A stretch of DNA of 64,000 nt from Enhydrobacter sp. (GTDB taxonomy: Bacteria; Pseudomonadota; Alphaproteobacteria; Reyranellales; Reyranellaceae). The stretch covers positions 1,364,001 through 1,428,000 of the forward strand of contig NZ_CP126889.1 in assembly GCF_030246845.1 (NCBI RefSeq), written 5' to 3'. Positions 26,189 through 34,665 of the stretch are shown one piece after another. The first letter of the stretch is position 1; each line of letters begins with the position of its first letter. Position numbers and translations under genes: made by a program. The notes under the pieces are model-generated. The model did no database searches and was not told where the DNA came from. It was given only the letters and a program-made list of their open reading frames with translations.

Positions 26189-28024
26189 CTAGTCGAGCTC
26201 GAAAGCGTTCTTGTAGTCGAGCTTGAGCGCAGGGTCTTGCTCTTCCTTCTTCAGGAAGCAGTTGCCCACCACCAGCACCTCGATCTCGCTGCCCATGAAG
26301 CAGCGGAAGGCGTCCTCGGGCGTGCAGACGATCGGCTCGCCGCGCACGTTGAACGAGGTGTTCACCAGCACCGAGCAGCCGGTCTTCGCCTTGAAGGCCT
26401 GCAGCAGCGCGTGGAAGGCCGGGTTGGTCTCTTTGTGCACCGTCTGGACGCGCGCCGAATAGTCGACGTGAGTCACGGCCGGAATATCCGAGCGCGGCAC
26501 GTTCAGCTTGTCGATGCCGAACAGCTTTTCCTCTTCCGCGGTCATCGCGCGGCGGCGGCTTTCGACCACTGGCGCCACCATCAGCATGTACGGGCTGTCT
26601 CCGTGGATGTCGAAATACTGCTCGACGTCCTCGCGCAGCACGGCGGGCGCGAACGGCCGAAACGACTCGCGGTACTTGACCTTGAGATTGAGCGTCTTCT
26701 GCATGGTGGGCGAGCGCGCATCGCCCAGGATCGAGCGCGCGCCGAGCGAGCGCGGCCCGAATTCCATGCGACCCTGCATCCAGCCCACCGCCTTCGAGTC
26801 CGCGAGCGCCTGGGCGGTCTGCTCGATCGTCTGCTCGCGCGTGAGCTGCGCGAACTTGGCGCCCGCCGCGGCCAGGCGTTGCGCGACCTCCTCGTCGCCG
26901 AAGGCGGGGCCGAGATAGGAGCCGGCCATGCCGTCCATCGCGCCGTTGAGCTTGCGCGGCTGGCCCATGAAGCCGTGATAGGCGGCAAAGGCCGCGCCCA
27001 CCGCGCCGCCGGCATCGCCCGCCGCAGGCTGCACCCAGATATTGTCGAACAGGCGCTCGCGCAAGAGCTTGCCGTTGGCGACGCAATTCAGCGCCACGCC
27101 GCCGGCGAGGCAGATGTTCCTCGCCCCCGTCTCTTTCTTCACCGAGCGGCCGAGGCGCAGCACGATCTCTTCGGTCACGGCCTGCACCGAGGCGGCGAGA
27201 TCCATATGGTGCTGGGTCAGCAGCTCCTCGGGCTTGCGCGGCTTGCCGCCGAACAGGGCGGCGAACCTGTCGTTGGTCATGCGCAGGCCGGTGCAGTAGT
27301 CGAAATACTGCTGGTCGAGGCGGAAGGTGCCGTCCTCCTTGAGGTCGACGATCTTGTCGAGGATCAGGTCCTTGAACTTGGGCTCGCCGTAAGGCGCGAG
27401 TCCCATCACCTTGTACTCGCCGGAATTGACCTTGAAGCCCGTGTAGTAAGTGAAGGCGGAATAGAGCAGCCCGAGCGAATGCGGGAAGTGGATCTCCCTG
27501 AGCATCTCGAGCTTGTTGCCCTGGCCCCAGCCCAGCGACGTCGTCGCCCATTCGCCGACGCCGTCCATGCACAGGATCGCGGCCTCGTCGAAGGGCGAGG
27601 GGAAGAAGGCCGAGGCGGCATGGCTCTGGTGGTGCTCGCCGAACAGCAGGCGCTTGTGCCAGTCGAAGTCCGGCTGCCACTTCTTCATCTCGTCGCGCAG
27701 CAGCGTCTTCTGGAACAGCTTCTCCTTCAGCCACAGCGGCATGGCCATGCGGAAGGAGTTGAAGCCGCGGGGGGCGAAGGCGAGATAGGTCTCGAGCAGC
27801 CGCTCGAACTTCAGGAAGGGCTTGTCGTAGAAGGCGACGTAGTCGACGCCTGCCAGCTTGATGCCGGCGACGTCGAGGCAATACTGGACGGCGTTCTGCG
27901 GGAAGCCCGAGTCGTGCTTCTTGCGCGTGAAGCGCTCCTCCTGCGCCGCGCCGACCAGCACGCCATCCTCGATCAGGGCGGCGGCGCTGTCGTGGTAGAA
28001 CGCCGAAATTCCCAGCACACGCAT
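26189..28024 (-). CDS. Carbamoyltransferase (NodU/CmcH/SxtI family)
   Basis: Transfers a carbamoyl group from carbamoyl phosphate to a hydroxyl of a small molecule via a carbamoyl-adenylate. At 611 residues it has the N-terminal Kae1-like domain (opening VLGISAFYHDSAAALIEDG, metal-binding region EHHQSHAASAF at 131-140, CMDGVGEW) and the C-terminal domain (GRMEFGPRSLGARSILGDAR-type segment). It follows a DUF5989 and an SxtJ-like gene on the same strand with 19- and 22-bp gaps. The trio occurs in saxitoxin clusters as SxtI/K/J but is also widespread without toxin genes. The accepted substrate is unknown. Confidence 0.92.
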   Translation of the reverse strand: MRVLGISAFYHDSAAALIEDGVLVGAAQEERFTRKKHDSGFPQNAVQYCLDVAGIKLAGVDYVAFYDKPFLKFERLLETYLAFAPRGFNSFRMAMPLWLKEKLFQKTLLRDEMKKWQPDFDWHKRLLFGEHHQSHAASAFFPSPFDEAAILCMDGVGEWATTSLGWGQGNKLEMLREIHFPHSLGLLYSAFTYYTGFKVNSGEYKVMGLAPYGEPKFKDLILDKIVDLKEDGTFRLDQQYFDYCTGLRMTNDRFAALFGGKPRKPEELLTQHHMDLAASVQAVTEEIVLRLGRSVKKETGARNICLAGGVALNCVANGKLLRERLFDNIWVQPAAGDAGGAVGAAFAAYHGFMGQPRKLNGAMDGMAGSYLGPAFGDEEVAQRLAAAGAKFAQLTREQTIEQTAQALADSKAVGWMQGRMEFGPRSLGARSILGDARSPTMQKTLNLKVKYRESFRPFAPAVLREDVEQYFDIHGDSPYMLMVAPVVESRRRAMTAEEEKLFGIDKLNVPRSDIPAVTHVDYSARVQTVHKETNPAFHALLQAFKAKTGCSVLVNTSFNVRGEPIVCTPEDAFRCFMGSEIEVLVVGNCFLKKEEQDPALKLDYKNAFELD

Positions 28025-28043
28025 GGCAGGAGGTCCGCTTCCC

Positions 28044-28196
28044 CTAGAACAGCGTGTAGATGAACGGCGCGATCGCCGAGCCCTTGGTCAGCACGATCAG
28101 GCCGCCGAACACGACCATCATGATCAGGATGGGCAACAACCAGAACTTCTTGCGCTCGCGCATGAAGGCCCAGAGTTCGACGATTATGGCGCCCAT
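28044..28196 (-). CDS. DUF5989 (SxtK-like) one-helix membrane protein
   Basis: A 50-residue protein: MGAIIVELWAFMRERKKFWL, one membrane helix (about 19-37), then TKGSAIAPFIYTLF. The WAFxRERKKFWL start and the GSAxAPFIYTLF end are the DUF5989/SxtK pattern. It lies between the SxtJ-like and carbamoyltransferase genes, 22 bp after the former. The role is unknown; its constant pairing with the transferase suggests a membrane anchor or helper. Confidence 0.85.
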   Translation of the reverse strand: MGAIIVELWAFMRERKKFWLLPILIMMVVFGGLIVLTKGSAIAPFIYTLF

Positions 28197-28218
28197 TTTT
28201 CCCGCGATCCTTTCGAAA

Positions 28219-28650
28219 TCAGAACTGGTTGCGCATCGATTGCGGCGGCGGTCCCGGCGGCTTGCGCTCGATCCAGTAGCTGCCGGCGTTCCGGTCGAGC
28301 TTCAGCCGCAGGAAATCCTTGCCCGCGGCCCGCATGATGAAGCCGATCGGCATGATGGTGAGGAAGAACAACAGGCCGAGCACGATCGGGTTGACGACCT
28401 TGTAGAGCAGCAACCCGAACTTCAGCCAAAGCCGGTTGAGCGGATTGAGGATCCGCGGATAGGCGAGCGCCACCAGCAGGAAAAGCGCCGCCAGCGGCAA
28501 GGTCCAATGCCAGCCGGCATGGCCTCGCCACCAGGAAAGGGCGCTCACCAAGGCAAAAAAGCCGGCAAACACGAACCCGAAGCCGCGGTCGGAGCCTGCC
28601 TTGACGTGTTCGTCGCGCGAAAAGTCCTCGTGAAGCTGGCTGGTCGCCAT
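28219..28650 (-). CDS. SxtJ-like membrane protein
   Basis: 143 residues with about three helices (near 24-42, 49-63 and 86-102) and a cytoplasmic C-tail. The end LKLDRNAGSYWIERKPPGP matches the (R)xxxSYWxxR ending typical of SxtJ-family proteins. First gene of the three-gene set with DUF5989 and the carbamoyltransferase. The family was named from the saxitoxin cluster, where its function is unassigned. Confidence 0.82.
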   Translation of the reverse strand: MATSQLHEDFSRDEHVKAGSDRGFGFVFAGFFALVSALSWWRGHAGWHWTLPLAALFLLVALAYPRILNPLNRLWLKFGLLLYKVVNPIVLGLLFFLTIMPIGFIMRAAGKDFLRLKLDRNAGSYWIERKPPGPPPQSMRNQF

Positions 28651-28726
28651 CGCTGTCGTCGGATCTCCTGAATCGGGCCCTTAAGTCCCTGATCCCCAAC
28701 GCCAAGTCAATCGGCGTACCATCAAC

Positions 28727-29383
28727 TTATTGCCGGGCTTTCCCCAGCTCGTGCTCCAGCAGCGCCGTGAGCGTGAGCCGCCAGATGCCGACCGCCCGCT
28801 CGACGCTCAGCCCGTCGCGGCGGCGCAGGACAATCCAGGCGTCGAGCGACAGGGCCGCCCCGATGGCGTCGACCAGCTCCTCGCGCGTCTGCTCGGGCAG
28901 CATAGCCAGCTCGGGCTCGAACGCTTTCAGCGTCGCATCGCGCAACTGCTGGCGCAGCGCCAGGCCCCGTTCCAGGAGCGCCGGATGGCCGGCGAACTGG
29001 CCGGCCGCCACGCGCAGGGGGACGATCTTGTCGAACAGCTCGACGAGGCTCTGGATCAATCCCTCGACGCGGGTCCCCAGTGGCCGGTCGGCCGTCGGCG
29101 GCGGCCCCATCTGCACATCCTCGCCGATGCTGTCGACCACAGTTACGAAAAGTGACTGCACGTCGCCGAAATGCTGGAAGACCGAACGGACCGAGACGTC
29201 GGCGCGCTTGGCTACCCCCACCACCGTGGGCGCTTCGCTGGTCTCCTCGATCATGGCCTTGGCGGCCTCGATGATCTTGCGGCGGGTGGCAGCGGCCCGC
29301 CGATTGCGCCCATCCGCTCGAACCACGTCGTTTGCTGGCACGGCATTGCCGCGCGGCATTACGGCTGCTTCGCTCATATTCAC
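28727..29383 (-). CDS. TetR/AcrR-family transcriptional regulator
   Basis: 218 residues. The N-terminal helix-turn-helix spans about 30-75 (TRRKIIEAAKAMIEETSEAP, then VVGVAKRADVSVRSVFQHFGD), the classical TetR layout with recognition helix VSVRSVFQHFG. The C-terminal ligand domain is variable, as usual. It lies upstream of the SxtJ-like set on the same strand (76 bp) and diverges from the HAD hydrolase gene, so either could be its target. An N-terminal extension of about 28 residues precedes the HTH. Confidence 0.9.
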   Translation of the reverse strand: MNMSEAAVMPRGNAVPANDVVRADGRNRRAAATRRKIIEAAKAMIEETSEAPTVVGVAKRADVSVRSVFQHFGDVQSLFVTVVDSIGEDVQMGPPPTADRPLGTRVEGLIQSLVELFDKIVPLRVAAGQFAGHPALLERGLALRQQLRDATLKAFEPELAMLPEQTREELVDAIGAALSLDAWIVLRRRDGLSVERAVGIWRLTLTALLEHELGKARQ

Positions 29384-29497
29384 TTTCCCGAATCGGTGTG
29401 AAGGTAAAGACGGGTAGCCAAGGGCCTGACCCGTCGCCTATGGAGGGCGTGAGATAAAAGCCGACTGCGGCAGGAACAAGGTGAAGACGGTCGCACC

Positions 29498-30166
29498 GTG
29501 AAAAATATCAGCCATGCAAATTCGCCGAAGGCGGTGCTGTGGGACTTCGGCGGCGTCATCCTCAGCAGCCCCTTCGAAGCCTTCAGACACTACGAACGCG
29601 AGATCGGGCTGCCGGAAGATTTCATTCGCAGACTCAATGCGCGCAATCCCGACACCAATGCCTGGGCCAAAATGGAAAGAAGCGAGGTGTCGCTCGAGGA
29701 GTTCGTCCGCCTGTTCGAGGCCGAGGCGGCCGAGGCAGGGCACAAGCTCGACGGCTGGCGCGTGCTGAAGGCGATCAGCGGCGACATTCGGCCGCAGATG
29801 GTCGAGGCCCTGCGGCGCTGCAAGGCGGCTTTCCGCGTCGCCTGCATCACCAACAACATGAAGTCCGGCGAAGGCCCTGCCATGGCGCGCAGCCCGGAGA
29901 AGGCCGCCGCGGTCACCGAGGTCATGGCGCTCTTCGAGCATGTCGTCGAGTCCAGCAAACTCGGCCTGCGCAAGCCCGACCCGCGCATCTATCGCCATGC
30001 CTGCGATCTGCTGGGCGTCGAACCCGAGCACTGCATCTATCTCGACGATCTCGGCATCAACCTGAAACCCGCGCGAGCGCTCGGCATGCGCACCATCAAG
30101 GTCGGCGATCCCGACCTGGCAATCGCCGAACTCGAGGCGATGGTCGGCATTCCGCTGAGAGGCTGA
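29498..30166 (+). CDS. HAD-superfamily hydrolase (subfamily IA, epoxide-hydrolase N-domain-like)
   Basis: 222 residues of the haloacid dehalogenase fold. Motif I reads LWDFGGVI, where the first Asp is the nucleophile and the second acidic residue is replaced by glycine (DFGGV), as in the soluble epoxide hydrolase N-terminal domain group. Motif II is CITNN, motif III lysine is in KLGLRKPDPRIY, and motif IV is YLDDLGIN. The start is the GTG at 29498. Likely a phosphatase or dehalogenase-like enzyme; substrate unknown. Confidence 0.88.
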   Translation: MKNISHANSPKAVLWDFGGVILSSPFEAFRHYEREIGLPEDFIRRLNARNPDTNAWAKMERSEVSLEEFVRLFEAEAAEAGHKLDGWRVLKAISGDIRPQMVEALRRCKAAFRVACITNNMKSGEGPAMARSPEKAAAVTEVMALFEHVVESSKLGLRKPDPRIYRHACDLLGVEPEHCIYLDDLGINLKPARALGMRTIKVGDPDLAIAELEAMVGIPLRG

Positions 30167-30200
30167 TGCTCGCGGCTTCCGAGCTGGCCACGCCAAGATT

Positions 30201-30427
30201 GCGCCACTGGAGTTCGTCACCGGCCAGGGGCGGACCCTCGTGGATGGACAAGTACTTTTGGCAAGGCTGTGTCATCCCGAGCGGAGCGAAGGATCCTTTG
30301 TCGGCGCCGCGAAAGATCCCTCGCTTCGCTCGGCATGACACGATACTGATTGAGCGCCTGCTCTTGCTTCTTGTCAGTGGCGCGCTCCGATGAGCGTTCA
30401 TGGGAGCGCGCAACTCCAGTTGCGCTC
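30201..30427. repeat. Composite intergenic repeat with palindrome (copy B)
   Basis: Gap between the HAD and recX genes. It contains the CCACTGGAGTTCG module (30201-30229), the palindrome with arms GTCATCCCGAGCGGAGCGAA and TTCGCTCGGCATGACAC (30269-30341), a short GCGCGCTCCGATGA word shared with copy A, and the GCGCAACTCCAGTTGCGC module (30402-30427). The order of modules differs from copy A at 2967-3213, so they move or are copied as units. Confidence 0.75.
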
Positions 30428-30445
30428 CTGCAGCGGCGCGCCTCG

Positions 30446-31000
30446 ATGAAACGGCCGGCGCGGCCAATCACGGCCCGGTACCTGCAGAACGCAGCGACGT
30501 TCTATCTCGAGCGTTATCCCAGCACCGCCGAGGGCCTGCGCCGTATCCTGCAGCGGCGTGTGCGCAAGGCCGAGCTGGCCGAGGCGCCAGTGATGCAGAA
30601 CGTGCAGCAGGCAATCGACGCCATCGTCGCCCGGTTCGTGGCGGCGGGCGTGATCGACGACAAGGCCTTCGCCCAGACCAAGGCGCGCGCGCTGCACCGG
30701 CGCGGCGTCTCGGCACGTCTCACGCGCCACAAGCTCAGGCTCGCCGGGGTCGACGCCAATACCCTCGACCGGGCGATGGCAAGCCTCGACGAGGAGCTGC
30801 ATACCGATCCCCGCCAGCGCGAATGGAAGGCGGCGACCGCCCTTGCCCGCCGCCGGCGGCTCGGCCCCTTTCGGCCGGCGAAGGACCGCGCGCAGGCGCG
30901 CCCGCGCGATCTTGCGGCGATGGCGCGGGCCGGTTTCGACTATGAGCTTGCCAAAAAAGTGATCGACGCCCCGAATGCCGAGTCGCTGGACGAAGGCTGA
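30446..31000 (+). CDS. recX: RecX family regulatory protein
   Basis: Modulates RecA filaments in characterised bacteria. 184 residues from ATG 30446, built of three-helix repeats. ITARYLQNAATFYLERYPS then LRRILQRRVRKAE is the alphaproteobacterial form of the first repeat, and VIDDKAFAQTKARALHRRGVSARLTRHKL the second (DxxFAxxxxxxxxxrG). recA is not next to it here, as is usual in this class. An upstream in-frame extension runs into the composite repeat and is rejected. Confidence 0.85.
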   Translation: MKRPARPITARYLQNAATFYLERYPSTAEGLRRILQRRVRKAELAEAPVMQNVQQAIDAIVARFVAAGVIDDKAFAQTKARALHRRGVSARLTRHKLRLAGVDANTLDRAMASLDEELHTDPRQREWKAATALARRRRLGPFRPAKDRAQARPRDLAAMARAGFDYELAKKVIDAPNAESLDEG

Positions 31001-31033
31001 GGCGGGAGCGAAGGTCAGTCAGGGGAGCGACGC

Positions 31034-31384
31034 ATGACCATCACGATCTGGCACAATCCGCGCTGCAGCAAGTCGCGGCAGACGCTCGAGCTTCTGCAGA
31101 AGAGGGGCATCGAGCCGGCGATCCGGGAATATCTCAAGGAGCCGCCCAGTAAGGTGGAGGTGGAAACCCTGATCGACCTCGTGGGCGGCGACCCCGCCGA
31201 ACTGATCCGCGACGGCGAGGCCGAGTTCAAGGCGCTCGGGAAAAAGAAGGGCGAGCTCGGCCGCAGCGAGATCGCCCGGGCGATCGCCGCCCATCCGATC
31301 CTGCTGCAGCGGCCGATCGTGGTGTCGGGCAAGCGCGCCGCCATCGGCCGGCCGCCGGAAGCGGTGCTGCCGCTCCTGAAGTAG
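31034..31384 (+). CDS. arsC: Arsenate reductase (glutaredoxin-coupled ArsC/Spx-like)
   Basis: 116 residues of the ArsC/YffB thioredoxin-like fold. HNPRCSKSRQTLELL places the catalytic Cys near residue 12, and LGGDP-like text here reads VGGDPAELIR. The RPIVVSGKRAAIGRPPE ending supplies the arginine that binds the oxyanion. It reduces arsenate to arsenite with glutathione in characterised members. No ars operon regulator or efflux gene is adjacent, so it may serve as a general ArsC-like oxidoreductase. Confidence 0.9.
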   Translation: MTITIWHNPRCSKSRQTLELLQKRGIEPAIREYLKEPPSKVEVETLIDLVGGDPAELIRDGEAEFKALGKKKGELGRSEIARAIAAHPILLQRPIVVSGKRAAIGRPPEAVLPLLK

Positions 31385-31388
31385 ATCG

Positions 31389-33059
31389 ATGGTCGGACGG
31401 CTGCGCCTCTGGTCGGGCTACGTCCTCCTCGCCTACGTCACGACGCATCTGCTCAATCACGCGCTTGGCCTGATCTCGCTGCGCGTGATCGAGGCCGGGC
31501 GGGTCTGGTTCGTCTTCGTCTGGCAAGGCCTGCTCGGGCAGACAGTGCTGTACGGCGCCCTGCTGCTCCATATCGCGCTCGCCTTCTGGGCGCTGTTTCG
31601 CCGGCGCACCCTCAAGCTTTCGCTCTGGGAGTGGGCGCAGCTCTGTCTCGGTGCGTCGATCATCCCCTTTGGAACCTTGCATGTGGTCGGCACGCGCATC
31701 GCCCACGACTACTTCGGCGTGCAGAGCGGCTATCCGTGGGTCCTTGGTTCGCTGGTTGCCGGCACCTGGCTGGGCGTCGTCCGTCAATTCGGCCTCGTGT
31801 TCGTGGTCTGGATCCATGCCTGCATCGGCATCCACTTCGCCTGGCGCCTGCGACCCTGGTACCGCACCGCGCTTCCCTATCTCTACGCAATCGCCCTGCT
31901 GGTGCCGGCGGCGGGCCTCGGCGGCGCCGCCATCGCCTTGCGCGATTTCGCCGAGCTGGCGCAGCAGCCCGGCTTTCTGAGGAACGTCTTTGAGCAGGCG
32001 CACGCGCCGGACGCCCACGGTGTCGCCGCGCTGTACGCGATCTCCAATACGTTGGTGGCGGTCGCGACCGTCCTGTTGCTGGCCTGCCTGGCGGCTCGGC
32101 CGCTGCGCGACCTGTGGGAGCGCCGGGCCGGCGTCGTGGTGCTCTTCTATGGCGACCGCAGGACCGTGTCCGCGCCCACGGGTCTCTCCATCCTCGAGAT
32201 GAGCCGGATCGCGGGCATTCCCCACGCCTCGGTTTGCGGCGGCCGCGGCCGCTGCTCGACCTGCCGGGTGCGGGTCGGCGGCCCCGATCGCCACCTGCTG
32301 CCGCCGGCCTCGACGGAAGAGCAGAAGGTGCTGGCCCGCGTCGGCGCCCCGGAAAACGTCCGCCTCGCCTGCCAGCTCCGCCCCCTGCCCGGCCGCTACC
32401 GCATCACGCCCCTGTTGCCGGCCTCGGCCGGCCCCCGCGACGCCTATCGGCGCCAGTCCCAGGCGCATGGCGGCGAACGCTACGTCGCCATCCTGTTCGC
32501 GGACATCCGCGGCTTCACCTCGATTTCGGAAGGCCGCCTGCCCTACGACGTGGTGTTCCTGCTGAACCGCTATTTCCGCGCCACCGGCCAGGCGGTGCAG
32601 GCGGCGGGCGGCCGGCTCGACAAGTTCATCGGCGACGGGGTAATGGCGATCTTCGGCCTCGACGCCGAGCCGCAGGCCGCCTGCCGGGGAGCCCTCGATG
32701 GTGCCCGCCGCATGGCACTCGCCCTCGATGATCTCAATGAAGCCCTGGCGGGCGATCTCGACCAGCCCCTGCGCATCGGCATCGGCCTGCATGCGGGCCC
32801 GGCGATCGTGGGCGAGATGGGCTTCGAGCGCACCTCGTCGCTGACCGCGATCGGCGACACGGTCAACACCGCGAGCCGACTCGAGACGCTCACCAAGGAT
32901 TTCGGCGTCGAGCTGGTGGTGTCGCAGGATCTGCTCGACCGGGCGGGCGTCGATCTCTCCGGCGCGGCGCGTCACGACGTCGAGATTCGCGGCCGGCAGG
33001 GACGGCTGGCGGTACGCGCCCTGCCGCGCGCCAGCGATCTCACGAGCTTGTCATCTTAA
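31389..33059 (+). CDS. Membrane-anchored class III adenylyl/guanylyl cyclase with [2Fe-2S] domain
   Basis: 556 residues in three parts. About six membrane helices fill residues 8-240, with histidines at 20, 24, 61, 98, 106, 143 and 149 in or near helices, a layout like haem-binding succinate-dehydrogenase-type anchors. A plant-type ferredoxin domain follows (C283-G-G-R-G-R-C289-S-T-C292 and Cys328). The class III cyclase domain (about 362-545) has metal aspartates Asp372 (FADIRGFT) and Asp416 (FIGDGVMAIFG) and transition-state Asn493/Arg497. It probably makes cAMP in response to membrane redox state. It starts 4 bp after arsC. Confidence 0.9.
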   Translation: MVGRLRLWSGYVLLAYVTTHLLNHALGLISLRVIEAGRVWFVFVWQGLLGQTVLYGALLLHIALAFWALFRRRTLKLSLWEWAQLCLGASIIPFGTLHVVGTRIAHDYFGVQSGYPWVLGSLVAGTWLGVVRQFGLVFVVWIHACIGIHFAWRLRPWYRTALPYLYAIALLVPAAGLGGAAIALRDFAELAQQPGFLRNVFEQAHAPDAHGVAALYAISNTLVAVATVLLLACLAARPLRDLWERRAGVVVLFYGDRRTVSAPTGLSILEMSRIAGIPHASVCGGRGRCSTCRVRVGGPDRHLLPPASTEEQKVLARVGAPENVRLACQLRPLPGRYRITPLLPASAGPRDAYRRQSQAHGGERYVAILFADIRGFTSISEGRLPYDVVFLLNRYFRATGQAVQAAGGRLDKFIGDGVMAIFGLDAEPQAACRGALDGARRMALALDDLNEALAGDLDQPLRIGIGLHAGPAIVGEMGFERTSSLTAIGDTVNTASRLETLTKDFGVELVVSQDLLDRAGVDLSGAARHDVEIRGRQGRLAVRALPRASDLTSLSS

Positions 33060-33119
33060 TTTCGTTGCGCCGATCGGTATGTCCGGAACAATCCCCGCAA
33101 GCGAAGGGAGGAGGCCCTC

Positions 33120-33605
33120 ATGCGTTCGACCCTGTTCTCCGGCATGGCGTTGCTGGCCCTGGTGTTTTCGGCGTCGGCTTATGCGGCAGGCGGCGGGGGC
33201 GGCGGCATGGACAACCCGCCCGCCCCCGTCAAGGATCCGAACTTCACGCGCGCCAAGGCCATGATCGAGGCCAAGGACTACCGGGGCGCCATGCCGCTTC
33301 TGCAGCAGGTCGTGGCCAAGGATCCGAAGAACGCCGACGCCTACACCCTCATGGGCTACGCCACGCGCAAGTCGGGCGATCCCAACGGCTCGCTGCAATA
33401 CTACAACCAGGCGCTGTCGATCGATCCCAAGCACATCGGAGCGCATGAATATATCGGCGAGGCCTACCTGATGCTCGACCGGCCGGCCGAGGCCGAGCAG
33501 CAACTGGCGCGCCTCGATTCGATCTGCGTCTTCGGCTGCACCGAGTACCGCATGCTCAAGGCCGCGATCGCGAGCTACAAGGCCGGCAAGAAGCCGACGA
33601 ACTAG
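33120..33605 (+). CDS. Secreted tetratricopeptide-repeat protein
   Basis: 161 residues: a signal peptide ending in SAYAAG, a Gly-rich linker (GGGGGGMDNPPAP), then about two and a half TPR units (from FTRAKAMIEAKDYRGAMPLLQQ through AHEYIGEAYLMLDRPAEAEQQL). Two cysteines (SICVFGCTEY) follow and could form a disulfide in the periplasm. TPR proteins mediate protein-protein contacts; the partner is unknown. Strong Shine-Dalgarno (GGGAGGAGG) upstream. Confidence 0.85.
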   Translation: MRSTLFSGMALLALVFSASAYAAGGGGGGMDNPPAPVKDPNFTRAKAMIEAKDYRGAMPLLQQVVAKDPKNADAYTLMGYATRKSGDPNGSLQYYNQALSIDPKHIGAHEYIGEAYLMLDRPAEAEQQLARLDSICVFGCTEYRMLKAAIASYKAGKKPTN

Positions 33606-33668
33606 CGAAGCTGGTTCGTCGCCCCGAGCGTAGCGAAGTGCAGTCGAAGAGCCTCTTCGTCCTCGTCG

Positions 33669-34508
33669 TCAATGCGCCATCAGCACCGGCACGGTCATGC
33701 TGCCCAGCACGGTGCGGCTGGCGCCGCCCATCACCATCTCGCGCGTGCGCGAGTGGCCGTAGAGGCCCATGACGATCAGATCGGCCGAGCCGTCCGCCGC
33801 GCGCGACAGGATGATGTCGCCGATGTCCGAGTCGTCGGCGGTGTCGTGCTGGCGCACGGCCTTCACCCCGTGGCGCGCAAGCCAGCCCATGAACTCCGAT
33901 GTCGCGGCGCTGTCGCCCTCCTCCCCGCTCCCGGATGCGGCGATGGTGAGGACAGAGACGGTCTCCGCCTTCTCGAGGAGCGGCAGAGCGCCCGTGGCGG
34001 CCCGGCCCGCCTCGCGCCGGCCGTTCCAGCACAGCAGCACTCTCCTGCCCGGCGCGGCGCTGACGCCGATATACGGCACGACCAGCACCGGCCGCTCGCT
34101 CGCCAGCGCCAGCCGCTCCGGCAGGTCGGGTTGCGCTCCCATGGTAGAGGTTTCGCGCTCGCGCTGGCCGACCACCACCAGGTCGGCGCCGTGCGCCAGC
34201 CGGGCAAGGGCCTCGTCTGCATAGCCATCGGCCGTCCGCCATTCGGTCGGCACGCTCTTGCCGGCCGCGCCGTTCCTGAACAGCGTTGCCGCCGCCGCCT
34301 CGTCGGATTTCACCGACGCGTCGTAGTTTTGGTAGAGCGCGTCCACGGCGAGGCTGCCATCGCTGAAGATCGGCGCCTCGAAGCGCGGCCGCACATAGGC
34401 GCCGATCACATGGGCGCCGAAACGCGCCGCGAGATCGAGCGCCACGCCGATCCGGGCGGCGGATGTCTTGCCCGCGTCGCAATGCACCAGAATAGTCTTG
34501 TATGCCAT
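33669..34508 (-). CDS. Tandem-domain universal stress protein
   Basis: 279 residues made of two UspA folds. The first starts MAYKTILVHCDAGK; the second carries the ATP-binding ending GLYGHSRTREMVMGGASRT (G-2x-G-9x-G-S/T). ATG 34508 is preceded by TCAGGAGG, which decides against a 26-residue longer reading. Universal stress proteins help survive growth arrest and oxidative or membrane stress. It diverges from the indolepyruvate oxidoreductase gene. Confidence 0.9.
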   Translation of the reverse strand: MAYKTILVHCDAGKTSAARIGVALDLAARFGAHVIGAYVRPRFEAPIFSDGSLAVDALYQNYDASVKSDEAAAATLFRNGAAGKSVPTEWRTADGYADEALARLAHGADLVVVGQRERETSTMGAQPDLPERLALASERPVLVVPYIGVSAAPGRRVLLCWNGRREAGRAATGALPLLEKAETVSVLTIAASGSGEEGDSAATSEFMGWLARHGVKAVRQHDTADDSDIGDIILSRAADGSADLIVMGLYGHSRTREMVMGGASRTVLGSMTVPVLMAH

Positions 34509-34665
34509 GGCTCCTCCTGACGATGGCCGCGGTACAACGTAGCCCAAGCTCAGGAGATGCGAAATTTCATCCTGAAACGCGGGCAACGGCCTTTCCCCTT
34601 CTCTGTCCGGGCCGCTATTCTCCCTGTGAACGTCGGTTTACCCCTTTGCGGGAGGACTTTCAGCG

